Positions 1 through 10,720 of a stretch of DNA of 21,951 nt are shown here, piece by piece. This DNA comes from Conoideocrella luteorostrata. Lineage: Eukaryota; Ascomycota; Sordariomycetes; Hypocreales; Clavicipitaceae. The notes beneath the pieces were generated by a model. The model searched no databases. It worked only from the letters and a program-made list of their open reading frames with translations, and was not told where the DNA came from. Position 1 is the stretch's first letter. Each line of letters opens with the position of its first letter. The translations under genes and the position numbers were made by a program. The stretch is from NCBI GenBank assembly GCA_032433595.1, contig JASWJB010000495.1:1-21951 (forward strand). Reading direction: 5' to 3'.

Positions 1-238
1 GTCGGAGCTGGGAGGGCGGACCATACTCCTCCCGCTGCTCCGTCCTCACCAATCGGAGGGTTTCCGAAAACAGACACACCAATACTTACCTCTGATCGAA
101 CGTCTTGAATCGACCTTCGCAAACTTCTTATCGCTGACTTTCATTGGGTATGCACATCCATCCTTGGGGCCACAAGCACCCACCCTCTTCTCTCAAGACT
201 TGAAACAACCAAAAAAAATTTTTACATTCCGATGCGCC
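1..238. other. 3' flank of the sugar transporter gene; no gene seen
   Basis: This short stretch lies downstream of the minus-strand transporter stop codon. It should contain that gene's 3' UTR and polyadenylation region. An A/T-rich run at about 209-224 reads T/A-rich on the minus strand just after the stop and may help 3'-end formation, but no exact AATAAA was identified. No other gene can be supported here. Confidence 0.4.
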
Positions 239-2022
239 TTATGCCTGGGCAATAGGCTTCTCAATGTAATCACCAGCGCCGACAGTCTGGGCAAAGGTGG
301 TGGTGGGCCTCCACTTGGCCGACTTGCGGGGAGTGGTCTCCTCCATCATCTTGTCAACCTGCTCGAGAGACAGGCCCTTGGTCTCGGGAATTAGGAAGTA
401 GGCGTAGACAAAGGCGCAGGTGCAAAGGCCACCCCACACGAAGAAGACAGACGACTTCATGTTGCCACGCTTCTCGCCCACCATGTAAGGAGTGATGACG
501 GCAATGATGGTATTCCAGAGCCAGTTAGAGGCAGTCGAGAGAGCGACACCGCGAGATCGGATGGGGAGAGGGAAGATCTCGCCAATGACGATCCAGGCAC
601 CGGGGCCCCAGGTTGAGGCGAACCAGAAAATGAAAATGGCAATGAAGGCAATCTGAGCATTGACGGCAGAGATGTTGTCAGCCAGCATGGCCTTTGGATC
701 GTCAGCGGTTGGGGCGGGGTGCGTGTAGTTGAAGCCAACCGTGACACCAATAATGGCAACGAGGAACTGGCAGATAAGCATGCCGGCAGCACCGACAATC
801 AGGATGGTACGGCGGCCAAATCTCTCAACAGTCCAGAAAGACAAGGGCGTGGAGAAGACGTTGACCAGTGTGAAAACCAGGGAGATCAAGAAGGTGTTGC
901 TAATGGCACCGGTCGATTTGAGGAAAGGGGTCGAGTAGTAGAAGATGAAGTTGACACCAGTCCACTGCTGCATCATCTGCAGAGAGGTACCCAAGATTGT
1001 TCGGCGAAGGTTAGACTTGGCGCTGAAGAGGCTGCCCTTGAAGCAGTTGGCCCAGCTGCCAAACCAGGTTGTCGAGGGAATGAGTGCACGCTCGTACTCC
1101 TCGTTGGCGATGATTTCAGCAAGCTCAGACTGAACATACTCGGAATTCTCGGGCTGTCCTCGGACACGAGACAAAGAACTGATGGCATCTTGGATCCTGC
1201 CCTTCTTGACAAAGTAGCGAGGAGAGTCGGGAAGGAAGAGCAGACCAATTCCGAGAATCAAAGCCCAGGGAAATTGAATAGCAATCGGGATGCGGTAGAC
1301 ACCAGTGTTGGGGTAGTCCTTGGTGGCATAGACGACAATGGAAGCCAACATGATGCCGATGGTGATGCAGAACTGGTAGCCGGCGACGAGAGCACCACGA
1401 ACCTTACGAGGGCACTATTTCCAGCAGACGAAATCGTTAGCAAAAGCTGATCCGTCAATTTCCTCCAGGAGTCTGTCGTAAAAGGCCCAATGGAATGTTG
1501 GGTCAATCGCAAGCAACTTACAATTTCAGACATGTACAGAATAACGATAGCAGACTCGAAACCAACACCAAGACCGGCAATGACACGGCCTGCAACAATG
1601 GGGCCGAGCGCGTGATCGGGGCTGGTAATCATCTGAATAACGACACCGAGAGCGTAGATAATGCAGCCCATAATAACAGTCCACTTTCGGCCGAACCAGT
1701 CGGCAAGATCGCCGGCAATCAAAGCACCAAAGAAAGTTCCGCAAGACAGGATAGAGACGATCAGGGACGTGTTAGACTCGGAGACCTCCTTGACGCCGGC
1801 CCCCTCAAGAGCCTCGATGAAGATCTTGGAGCCCAGGACACCATTGATGTAACCGGAGTCGTAGCCGAAGAAAATACCACCGAAGGACGCGAACGCGCAA
1901 AGGAGGTAAGCCTTCCAGGTTACGGGAGCCTCGATGTGCTCGACATCAGGGGCAGTGTGAAGGGTGACGGAGGCCTTTCGGTCCTCGTGCGCACCCTCGG
2001 CCTTCTCGAAAGTGGTGGACAT
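239..2022 (-). CDS. MFS sugar (hexose/monosaccharide) transporter
   Basis: The gene has two exons, 2022-1522 and 1414-239, joined across a 107-bp GT-AG intron (1521-1415; GTAAGT donor, GCTAAC branch). The join is in phase and restores the sugar-porter motif YMSEICPRKVRGA; the product is 558 aa. It should be a 12-helix plasma-membrane protein importing hexoses or other monosaccharides by proton symport or facilitation. Visible sugar-porter signatures are GYDSGYINGV at about 53-62 (helix 1), DLADWFGRK at 105-113, GRVIAGLGVG at 145-154, PDSPR at 229-233, QQWTGVNFIFYY at 316-327 (helix 7 sugar site), ERFGRR at 364-369, the helix 10 GPGAWIVIGEIFP region at about 438-450, and PETKG at 510-514. Length is normal for fungal family members. 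The ATG at 2022 is preferred over an in-frame ATG at 2202 because the family N-terminus is short and hydrophilic. A TATA-like GATAAAAAG lies about 215 bp upstream. Substrate cannot be read from sequence; quinate, xylose or glucose porters share these motifs. Confidence 0.93.
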
Positions 2023-2600
2023 TGTGAATGATGTTTCGCGCACAGCAGGTTCGTCACCTGGAATCGCTTTCTTGGCAAGTCTAGAAGTTCCAATATCTTG
2101 GACGGCAAAGTTCCAGAAAGGCAAGACAAGTTGCCTCGTGGTGTGGGGCTGGTTAGGGAATGCCCGTGAGACAAAGGATAGACGACACAAGGAGCAAGAC
2201 AAATTCCAACCCGGTGGTGAGGGGGTGAGGACGACTTTTTATCCCAACAGCCACGGGCGCAGTGCGTCAAACATTACCCAGGGTTGCCATGTTGTATCCC
2301 GTCCCTCATCAACAACGGTGGCTTTCTCGCGCGCAAGACATGAGAAAGTACTCCGTGCGCCCAGCAACTAGCCGCGGAATTTGCTTTGGGGCGAAAACTG
2401 AAAATGAGATGACCAGCCCAGCTAGACATGCAGGGGTAGTGCTCGCCCACACGACAACAGGCAGGGATGCGGGGCTTTCCCAGATTGGCTCTTTGGAGAA
2501 GCAGCAGCAAGAGGACGGAGTACGGGGCACAGGTGGTCATTCGTCCAGCAGAAAAAAAAAACTAGCCCTGAAGCTTCGATGGGGGATGCTCAGCATTGGG
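2023..2600 (-). promoter_or_regulatory. Probable promoter and 5' UTR of the sugar transporter
   Basis: On the minus strand this stretch is pyrimidine-rich, as is common in fungal promoters. It carries a TATA-like GATAAAAAG at about 2235-2243. Two hexamers fit the carbon catabolite repressor CreA/Cre1 consensus SYGGRG: GTGGGG at 2143-2148 and GCGGGG at 2469-2474. Such hexamers are common by chance, so carbon repression is only a suggestion. Partial nonamer copies lie at 2349 and 2514. Confidence 0.35.
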
Positions 2601-2776
2601 GTCGAGACGTGAGGCTTGGAGAGCGCGTCCGGGGAACCCGCGTGGAGATTTACGGGGCCTGGATGGGCCTGGGCTACGAGGTAAGGCCGATGATGGTGAC
2701 AGATGAAGGCAACGGCCCACATCGGTTGGCAGAGAAGCGCCGAGAAGGGCCGGCAGCTGGCGTATTCCTTCTGGTA

Positions 2777-2787
2777 GGGGGGGGGGG
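2777..2787 (+). repeat. Homopolymer run of 11 G
   Basis: An uninterrupted G run lies in non-coding DNA. Runs of this length are prone to slippage and sequencing error. Confidence 0.8.
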
Positions 2788-3178
2788 AAGGAGGGGACAA
2801 GCCAGCAGTGCCAGCTAATGAGTTGAGTGTTTGAAGCGGCCAAACGACTGGCTGCTGCCCGGCTCTCCCACGTTTGCTCACCGTGGCTCCTGTGCCGGCC
2901 ATTGGACAGCGCTCACAACAAACGCTGATTGCGGAGTGGCAAGAGGAGCGTCAGTACGGAGTTGATGGTAGAACGGAGTGTCCCGTCAGGTGCGTCCCCC
3001 ATTATCCCCATGGGCAGCAAATTTGGGGTTTGCTCCGTGGCAAGTGGAGAGACAAATAATTTGGCCGTGGTGTTGACTCGCAGGCAAATTCGAAAGCAGC
3101 ATTGAGCCGCGATCAAGCAGTTTGGGAACGGGCTCCAGCCCTCTCTAGCCGTTACTTGTTGCGGACAGCCATACTCAG

Positions 3179-3374
3179 TACGGAGTACAGGTGGATAATT
3201 GTCTCCCCTCTCTCCTGTTTGTCGTTCGCTTCTCGTTGATCCATGCTCGCCGGAAAGACAATCCAGAAACTCTGTTCCATCCATGATTCACGTGAAGTTT
3301 CAACTTTGGCCCCTCTACCTGCCCTACAACGACGGTGTCCCCCATGCTCTTAACTAGTAGTATTGTACGGAGTA
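3179..3374. repeat. Two exact TACGGAGTA nonamers
   Basis: Exact copies occur at 3179-3187 and 3366-3374, both in the TACGGAGTA orientation. The first is flanked to give GTAC-GGA-GTAC, a small inverted repeat. They belong to the dispersed intergenic family described in the findings. Confidence 0.8.
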
Positions 3375-5244
3375 TCTTACAGCATATCGCAAAATCACGT
3401 ACTCTATAGATGTAATAGACCGAGCCGACACTCTCAGCGCGGGAACGTGAGGGTGGCGGCCATTGTGGTATGAATGAATGATGCGCTGCAACTCAACACA
3501 TCTCGAGATCGACGTTGAAGAAACCCTGGCAGCCTGGCTCGAACATCTTCTATGGGATTGATAATGGAGGAAAGTTGGACGGGTAAGAGCTGCGGCCACA
3601 TGCTGGTCACGAGACTGGATGGCGTCGAACGCCACGAAGCATGTCAATCTCAACAGCTTTATGTTGCTTCGGGCCGGCGATGATTCATAGAGTTATTTTG
3701 TCGATACCGAACCGATGCTATTCATGCACACTCCCTGCAAATGCATGTCACCATTATCATCTCCATTTAATACGATGTGTGCAATAACGCAACGCACCAC
3801 GGACGCTGCCTGGCTTCACAGACAATATTGTGGTACCAACAAACAGACGAGCACAAGTCTTTACCTCCTGTCGGTCACGGCCGCCGCCAAACCCCAAATC
3901 CTGGTCCACACTTGGTGAGACGGGGAAAAAAGTAGTTACGGGTCTCGAATTCTGCATGGGACAATTTTCGGTCGTACTCAAGACGCTATTCCCTGTCCCA
4001 GGCGCAAATAGCTTTACTCTATTTGACCGAGCTTGGAGCGACCTGGCGGCATTCCGTCTCGTGGCTTGCAACTCGTGTCATCAAGGATGGATGGCTCCAG
4101 CATTGTGGCTGCAGCCACTTGATGGGTCTAGCTGCAGATCGACTGATGGCTGTCTCGTTGTGCATACGACCGGATGCGCATGTAACGTAGAAAACATACG
4201 GAAGACACTAGATCGATTGACAGGTTATGATTGTTGAAACGTCAAGGGAGAGGAACAAAGAGCATATGCATCTTGTTTTGGTGCCTCCGGCGGGCGAAGT
4301 ACACACCCATATGTCCTACAAGCCTGGCAGGGACTCAACGTCGCATGCATGGCTGATGACAGCAAACAAAGACATGGCGGCGGCTCACCAGCAGCAGCAG
4401 TCCAAGAATAGCCACATGTTTCTTTTGTCTTGGCAGAAGGGCTCTTTCCCCAGTGGCCACCGCCTCGGTTGCCCGCCCACGGGGTTGCGCGTGGCGTTGC
4501 AGGGGATGCTTGACGGCAAACACTGCAGTTGAGTGGATTTGGCCGAATTGAAAGGGACAGGGGATGTCATTTCCAATTAATGCTGCGAGATTACGGCTGA
4601 GTGAGCCGAGCGAGACGCCACAAGGACCATCGTGAGATGCAGCTTGTTGGTGGCCGCAAGCTTCACTCATGATGGCAATATTGAGAAACTACTTTTTTCA
4701 TTACTGCGTCCTGCAAAGGAACTATTGAACCATAGGTGCAATAGTCGTCGACACGGCCGTCTGTCATGGGGGCGACATGATGAACCACAATGAACGAGCA
4801 GGAATTACGCCGAGCTTTTCTCTGCTCGCGGGTCCCGACGTGGTGATCACCCAAGCTGCCTCTTTGCGAACAGAAAGGGTCGCTTTGGTGTTGCCCGCGT
4901 TCCGGGACGGTTTTCAATCTGCATGATAACCACTTGGTCACATCCCATGCATCTGGTACTGGAGGTGCTAGTAGAGGTTACAAGACGGTTTAGACGTTGC
5001 ACAGCTCCCCCTGGTCAGGGTCTGTGTCAGGTAACCTTTGGCAAGGTTCCCACCTCAATGAATACTACCCAAGGGGAACCGCTCGCCTGGTTCTCCGAAG
5101 CAGTGCTGGCCGAGAGGTAGCCATTTGCTCGGTATCGGTGAGGCGAACTTTGCACATATTCTGCCAAGTCACGGACGTAAAGGAGTGTTAAGTCTGGCCA
5201 ACAAATGTTGCATTCGGTTATCGAGAACCGTTGCGGCGCCGCTT

Positions 5245-5273
5245 ACATGGCGACATGGCGACATGGCGACATG
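5245..5273 (+). repeat. 8-bp tandem repeat, ACATGGCG, about 3.6 copies
   Basis: Three perfect copies of ACATGGCG are followed by a partial fourth (ACATG). The unit is not a multiple of three, and no coding sequence is recognised here. Confidence 0.9.
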
Positions 5274-5483
5274 AATGCGGTCCGAACGGTTCATTCATCC
5301 CCTCGGCTGCTAGTATCAGCAGGGGAGTTTTTCCAAGCCGTCCCGCATTATCAGTGCATATTGTACTATAAACGACGGCGCAATCGTGAATTAGCCGCCA
5401 TCAACTTCTCGGCCATACTCATCTCCGGTAAGCCTCCGGTCAGCCTCCGGCCGCGCGTTTGGCGGCAGGTCCCCCCAATGCGC

Positions 5484-5505
5484 TGCGATGCGATGCGATG
5501 CGACA
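5484..5505 (+). repeat. Pentanucleotide tandem repeat (GATGC)n
   Basis: About four copies of a TGCGA/GATGC unit lie in tandem with slight degeneracy at the left edge. The site is 210 bp from the ACATGGCG repeat. Confidence 0.8.
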
Positions 5506-5535
5506 CACGTTTTGCCGTGGTTGCTTCTGCTCGCT

Positions 5536-5562
5536 CGACTGACCGACCGACAGACCGACCGC
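5536..5562 (+). repeat. Degenerate GACC/GACA tetranucleotide repeat
   Basis: A run of GACC units with single substitutions. It is the third unrelated short tandem repeat within about 320 bp. Confidence 0.7.
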
Positions 5563-5713
5563 AGAGCCATGATACGAACATGTAATGTCTGGTTGGGTCA
5601 AGAGATGATTTGTTGAAATAGAAACGCAAACAAGTCGTGTTGAGACGGCGGTACAAACATTGCATAGATGGCCTGGTCAGACTGCATACAATCAGTGCAT
5701 CCTCCGTACATAG

Positions 5714-5892
5714 TACTCCGTATTAGTAGTAATACATCCAGTACGGAGAACGTGCTCCGACGCCACACCTGAGTGAGGCCGAGCCGAATGGCCGAAAAGC
5801 CATAGGAGCGTGCTCCAAAACAGGCTGAATTGCAGAATATCCATCCAACTTGCACAAATGCGATTGGGGGCTAACTAACTAACTACTCCGTA
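5714..5892. repeat. Two exact TACTCCGTA nonamers with degenerate copies between
   Basis: Exact copies occur at 5714-5722 and 5884-5892. One-mismatch relatives are at about 5700-5709 and 5742-5750, so four family members lie within 200 bp, in both orientations. Confidence 0.8.
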
Positions 5893-6290
5893 ACCTAACT
5901 AGGATTTCCTCTCAAATCATCACGGTCCAGAGAGGGGGACATGTTTCAACTCTGTCCCCTCCCCGTCCGCGCTATTACCAGCATTGAACTTGCGCAATGA
6001 CCAACCCGGATGAGACAGGATCACTGTCTATCTATCTTCAATTTATTTCTTTTTTGGTTGGGAGGGGATTTTCTTTGGTAAAAACTATCCGTTGTTGTGT
6101 CTCTCCTTGTTGGTTTGACGTTGTCTGAAACAGACCGCTGCTTCCCGTTGTCAGACACCTCGTGGCACCACGAGCAACGGCATAATCAATTGGCAGAGCA
6201 AACAAAGGGAGCCGTTTGTGTAGCAAAGTCAAAGAAGAAGGCTGGCTAAGCCGGCTGGATGCATACTTGCTTGGGTGTAGGCGCAGTAAG

Positions 6291-6299
6291 TACTCCGTA
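6291..6299 (-). repeat. TACTCCGTA nonamer
   Basis: Exact intergenic copy of the dispersed family, in the reverse orientation relative to TACGGAGTA. Confidence 0.8.
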
Positions 6300-6840
6300 A
6301 TGTGTCGCACATTCCAGTTCATTTGTCCTCAGCTAAATTGCTGGTCTAGCTCGTTTTACATGGAATGGGAACATCTCCAATATTCCACAGAGAAGTTACT
6401 GGCTTTAAAAAAAAAAAATTAATAAGTAAATTCTACTATGAATCCCGCCCCAGGATTTAAACTCTCGCAAAAGCTTATCAATCGACGCAGACAGCTGCCA
6501 AATTTCCCCGGTCGTGCGCCGATCGACTTTATCTCCAGTCTGCCGTTCTCTCCAGAGTGCGGACGCGGGGGGGAGGGGGGCATGCATGGCCACATCACGC
6601 AAGTTCTATTGCGGCATATTATTATCAGTGCTACTAATGATAAAAGCTACATTATACTCGGTCGTCGCACCACGGACGTACAGCCCGCTAGCCAACTCCA
6701 ATTCACTTCCACTCAAAAACGGGTTGACTGCGTGCTCTCCACAAGGCCGCGAGCCAAGTCGCTCAAATCCACCTGAAAAGTAACCTTTAAGGCCCCAGAT
6801 ATTCGTGCATGTCCCGATTCGGTTGCCAGCAGATTCGTTG

Positions 6841-6849
6841 TACGGAGTA
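6841..6849 (+). repeat. TACGGAGTA nonamer
   Basis: Exact intergenic copy of the dispersed family. Confidence 0.8.
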
Positions 6850-9477
6850 GCAGTAGTTCTCGTCCAGCTTGATGGATTGCAGCGTGCTTAGCGCAGCCGA
6901 TATGATACAACAAGATCGTTATATCGCCCGAGTTTCTCCATATATGCGCCAGCTGTGTCGCATTTGCTTCACAACCCGAGTACATAGCCTAGCAAATTGC
7001 ATGCACTGGACAATATTGCTAGGAAGACTGTAAAATTCCACGACATCAAGTTTGTAAACATTCAATGCCCTGGCATATATTCTTGTGGGAGACCAACTAC
7101 GCCTATGTATTTAAGCCTCGTTGTGAGCGACATTTTCACCGAGGAACTGGTTTCCACTGGCGTTCTGAGTCTCCGGACAGCACCATGGTTTCCTCTCTCT
7201 TTTCGTGTTACTCACCTTTGGCGTGATTGTTGCAACCGGGTGTCACCGAGATCACTATGGCCATGTAGGGTATGCTATATTCTTCGGCCGCATTCCCATC
7301 CGGCGCGGCTCTTCGCCTTCCCTTCAAGTCCTACACGTCCCACGTCCGCATGTAATACCACTGATCTGGTAACCTGAAGGGCGTTGTGGTTGGGCATTGC
7401 GGAGTTGCGAATTTGGCCGTGTTGACTATATTCATAATCTAACTATTACGTGTATAACATCGGGCAAAAGAGCATCTGACCCACCCCGGGTCTATTCCTT
7501 TTCTTTTCCTTTTCTATGGGGACAAAAAAAATTTAAATAAAAGATACATAGATACATTTTGCGTTCAGCGTGAACAATACACATTATTTCAATGCTTGTA
7601 GCTGACCGAATGCTGTTATCATCATCTGCTATTACAATCGATGTATAGGGTTAGCCGTCGCCACAAGAATAACCTCCCGCTGTTTCCATAGCAAAAAGAG
7701 CAAACTACGGAGCACTGTTTATATATACCATAATCGGTAAAATCACTCGAGAGAGCCACACATTATGTGCCTAGTTCTACACATCAAAATGCAAAGAAAG
7801 TGTTATGTTGAGCAAACCAAGTGATGTGTGGATGGCTATGTACCACCTCCGCTGCGTGCTACTGTATCTCTCAATTACGTGCTCTGTTGTTATTCTACAA
7901 ACACAAGATTCTAGCGTCAAATCAAATAAAAGGCTACAATCGCCTCGGTGCTACTTTCCTCCTGCGATCTTGGACTCCATACGGTGCAGAACCACGGGCT
8001 AGGATAATCTCGTGGGAAGCATGCCCCTATCTAAAGACGACAAAGTGCATCCCTTGCTGGATATGACCTGGCTCTTGCTGCTCTTGATGCATTTATGGTT
8101 TGACGTCAAATAATGACCATACTGTGATATTGCGATCATGCTTGACTCTGCCTGCGTAGGTACGGTTTTCGACTAGACCTTTCACTAACACGGGATCGTC
8201 CCTCTCTTGCCGGATATTTTGCACGAACCAATAAGGACGACCAACGAGCTAGTTCGCTATACAGCAGACATCTGCCTCTTTCGCCATAGATGCTAATTCT
8301 TGCGTCTATAACGGACAGTGTTTGGTGTTTTAAGATCGCTCTTGATGAGGTACAGAATGACCTGCAGATTTACCTACCTAAAGACAGCTTCTCATACCCA
8401 AATACCATGACGTACCACTGCTAGAGAGATATACGTACTAAAGAATTATCCAATCTGAACGAGCATTCTAGTGTCATGATTCAGTCTTGTTGCGTGGGTC
8501 GTGCGATCCAGCCCAACAACTGTCGGATCGGAGCGGCGCTAGGCTATACCGACTGGTTGGCCGACACATGTATAACAACAAAGAGCAAACTACTTGTGCA
8601 TGAAATTTCAGTCCTACCATTCAAACCATGCAGTCTAATTATAAAGACATGGGTTGAAATGAGTTGATAGGATCGCATCGTGCCGGACAGCGGCATACCG
8701 AGACAGCGGGACGGTGCATGGTAAGGGTCTTAACTGCAACCATGCAAAGAATGCTGGGGTCCTTCAAAGATTTCGGGCCTTCAGAACTTGACGTCCTAAT
8801 AAGAATAGTCCGGCTCAAGCGTGGAAAAACGAACGAGACTTATGCCAGGTCAAGTGGCCGGATGGCCGGTGGATGATGTGTGTGCGTGGTGGGAAGGAGT
8901 GAATGAATATGGGAGATTTTTGTGTAAGACTATTGGCCTACATCTACCATTGGGGGGGTGTCATTATCGCCACCCTGGATCGGAAGGTACAATCATTGCG
9001 TACTTTCAATGCAGTTAGGCAAGTTTACAGTAGAAGACAAACCTTAAGCAGCTTGGAGGCATCTTGTGACTGAATGCCCATCTACGTGCAGCGTGAGAGA
9101 TATAGCATGCACCAGTCACATTGGCACACAGCACGAGATCAAAACCTGCAATAGTATTTCAACCCAAACTGCCTATATGCCGCGCCGCAACTTCCTTCAC
9201 ATGGAAACACCGATGACAAACTATTAGCAATAATGCCAATAGGCAACGGCATCTTCCGGAGAAGTTGATATCAGCCTTGCAGCAAGTAGGTGCAGTGTCA
9301 ATCTACTGAAACCCAAAGCTGCTTTACTGGCAGCTGCGACGATAAAAGGAAAAAAAAAAGAGTCATCATCTGATAGGCGGCTTTTAGCCAAGTCACCGAT
9401 AGACTTTGCCTGTCTAGGTATCATTGTCATAGCATCGTGATGTGAATGGCAGAACCAGTCACTGCCAAACACATCTG

Positions 9478-9502
9478 AAGTGCCATGCCACGGATGGCAC
9501 TT
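9478..9502. repeat. Perfect 9-bp-stem inverted repeat downstream of the transposase-derived gene
   Basis: Arms AAGTGCCAT and ATGGCACTT pair perfectly around a 7-base loop. It lies 75-99 bp past the stop codon of the minus-strand gene at 9577-10306, so it would fall in that gene's 3' UTR or 3' flank. It could fold in RNA, bind a protein as a palindrome, or be a leftover of a mobile-element end. Nothing in the sequence separates these. Confidence 0.6.
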
Positions 9503-9576
9503 TAAAGGAAAGGAAAAAGAACAAAAAAAAAATCTTTGGGGGCGTGTGTGGCAGGTCTATGTGTGCGCGCAAGATC

Positions 9577-10306
9577 TCAATCTGAGAGATTGAAAGTGTA
9601 GTCTTCCAGATATGGTGCGGATGGTTCGATCCAGTTAGGAATATCTAAACTCTCGGCGTCGAATAACATTTCTGGATCGTGATCCATGTAAGTGTAAGTG
9701 TCCCAGTTCGATGTGGCTTCTTCTTGATGATTATTCTCCGTGTGTTGCCCTTCTACTATGTCGCGTGTTAACGGCTCCTGAAGTCGCGTTCTTCTATTTT
9801 GGTGAGTTGGCGTGTCGCAAGCCACATCATCCGGCTCAAAGTTGGAATGAGAAAAGAACATCCCTGGTTGGCCCTCGCATTAGGAACGATTTCGACGATG
9901 GCGTGAATGAGAATAATAATAATAATAATAAATATTTGTTTATCTCACCTTTAACCAGCTTGACCTCGGTGTTTCGTCTTAAGAAGCCTTGCACCCAATG
10001 CTTGCCGAGACGCTGTTCATCGCCATGAACGACCAAAATGCGGCTGGCAAATTCCTCAAACTGTGCCTGAGTAGGAGGAACTCCTAGAGCAACAAGATGC
10101 AGGATCCAGCGAGACAACAGCTTCTCCTGTTGACGCGAGAAACGCTGGCGGCACTCATGGGCTTCAGCATGCGAGATGCCACCATTAAGGCGGTCCTGCA
10201 GCGTAGCTCGTGGGATATGCCATCGTTTAGCAGCTGACCGTTGTGAAGTTCCTTGCTGGACTTCACGAACGGCTTCCTGTAAGTCTCTTTCGCTGTATTT
10301 AGGCAT
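9577..10306 (-). CDS. Pogo/Fot1-transposase-derived DNA-binding protein lacking the DDE domain
   Basis: A two-exon model is well supported: exon 1 10306-9949, exon 2 9863-9577, 85-bp intron 9948-9864 (GTGAGA donor, CTAAT branch, CAG acceptor). The join keeps frame through a split Gly codon at residue 120 and gives 214 aa. Residues about 5-42 form a psq-type helix-turn-helix (YSERDLQEAV, then AAKRWHIPRATLQDRL). Residues about 54-113 form a CENP-B/Tc5-type DNA-binding domain (PPTQAQFEEFASRIL, GKHWVQGFLRRN). In pogo/Fot1 transposases these two domains precede a DDE catalytic domain of some 200 residues; here that domain is absent. It is replaced by a 94-residue acidic tail with interspersed hydrophobics (PEMLFDAESLDIPNWIEPS, ending FNLSD). 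The intact frame, working intron and neat stop suggest a retained gene, perhaps a domesticated regulator; a truncated element remnant is the alternative. Nuclear location and DNA binding are inferred. Confidence 0.75.
9912..9932 (+). repeat. (AAT)n microsatellite, about 7 units, inside the intron
   Basis: Tandem AAT units (ATT on the coding strand) fall entirely within the 85-bp intron of the transposase-derived gene, close to its 5' splice site. Length changes here would not alter the protein but could change intron size. Confidence 0.85.
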
Positions 10307-10720
10307 TTGGGGTGGCTACGCGAACGGCTCACTCAAGTAGGGGTCTTCTTTTTAGATAAGACGTGGAGGGCTGCGAACGGGGTGGTTATGATTGTATGGA
10401 GGGGCGTGGATGGGCAAAGTTAACGTTCAAGGGGCAACGGGCTTGTAGAGAATAACCAACAAGGAAGAAGCCTGGGCTCAAGCATGTGTTAGAGAACTTC
10501 CAAAGAGTCCATGATGACCGGTGGTGAATGTCGAGATGGCCAGATAATGGGTGAAAAGAAGAGATGTGGGAGGTGGCCAGTTGCGTCCTCAAATACTCGC
10601 AGGATAGGTATGTGCAAGAGACCTGCAGGGAGGATGGAGTGAAGAGCGCGAGGAGGTGAAGAGGAGGTGAGAGAGGAGCAAGGGTAGCAGGGAGGGAAAG
10701 TACGTCCACCAAGTAGGGTT
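10307..10720 (-). promoter_or_regulatory. Probable upstream region of the transposase-derived gene
   Basis: On the minus strand a TATA-like TATCTAAAAAG lies about 45 bp before the ATG (plus-strand 10347-10357). Further upstream, 10610-10700 is strongly purine-rich on the plus strand, that is CT-rich on the gene's own strand, a composition often seen near fungal transcription starts. The open frame at 10386-10712 minus is low-complexity and is not taken as a gene. Confidence 0.3.

Larger units (their letters stand above)
2601..9576. other. Gene-poor intergenic region of about 7 kb
   Basis: No reading frame here resembles a known protein or shows a convincing exon-intron model. All open frames are short (at most 135 codons), overlap in several frames and lack recognisable motifs. 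The stretch contains exact TACGGAGTA/TACTCCGTA copies at 3179, 3366, 5714, 5884, 6291 and 6841, and degenerate copies at 2955, 5742 and 7706. It also has short tandem repeats at 5245-5562, a G-run of 11 at 2777-2787, a polypyrimidine tract around 7497-7515 and several poly(A) runs. The part from about 7.4 to 9.5 kb looks more A+T-rich than the flanks. It may be old degenerate transposon sequence, non-coding transcripts, or regulatory DNA; nothing seen decides this. Confidence 0.5.

Noticed and set aside
719..1450. 243-codon open frame on the plus strand
   Set aside because: It is antisense to exon 2 of the sugar transporter, which carries all the family motifs. The frame is open because of the C-ending codon bias of the true gene, and its translation has no recognisable domain.
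1495..2031. 178-codon open frame on the plus strand
   Set aside because: Antisense shadow of transporter exon 1; hydrophilic, low-information translation.
2023..2202. In-frame upstream ATG that would extend the transporter by 60 residues
   Set aside because: The extension is unlike sugar-porter N-termini and its ATG lies only about 35 bp from the TATA-like element, so it is probably at or before the transcription start.
9621..9635. B-box-like GGTTCGATCC
   Set aside because: It falls inside the coding sequence of the transposase-derived gene tail, and no cloverleaf can be drawn around it.
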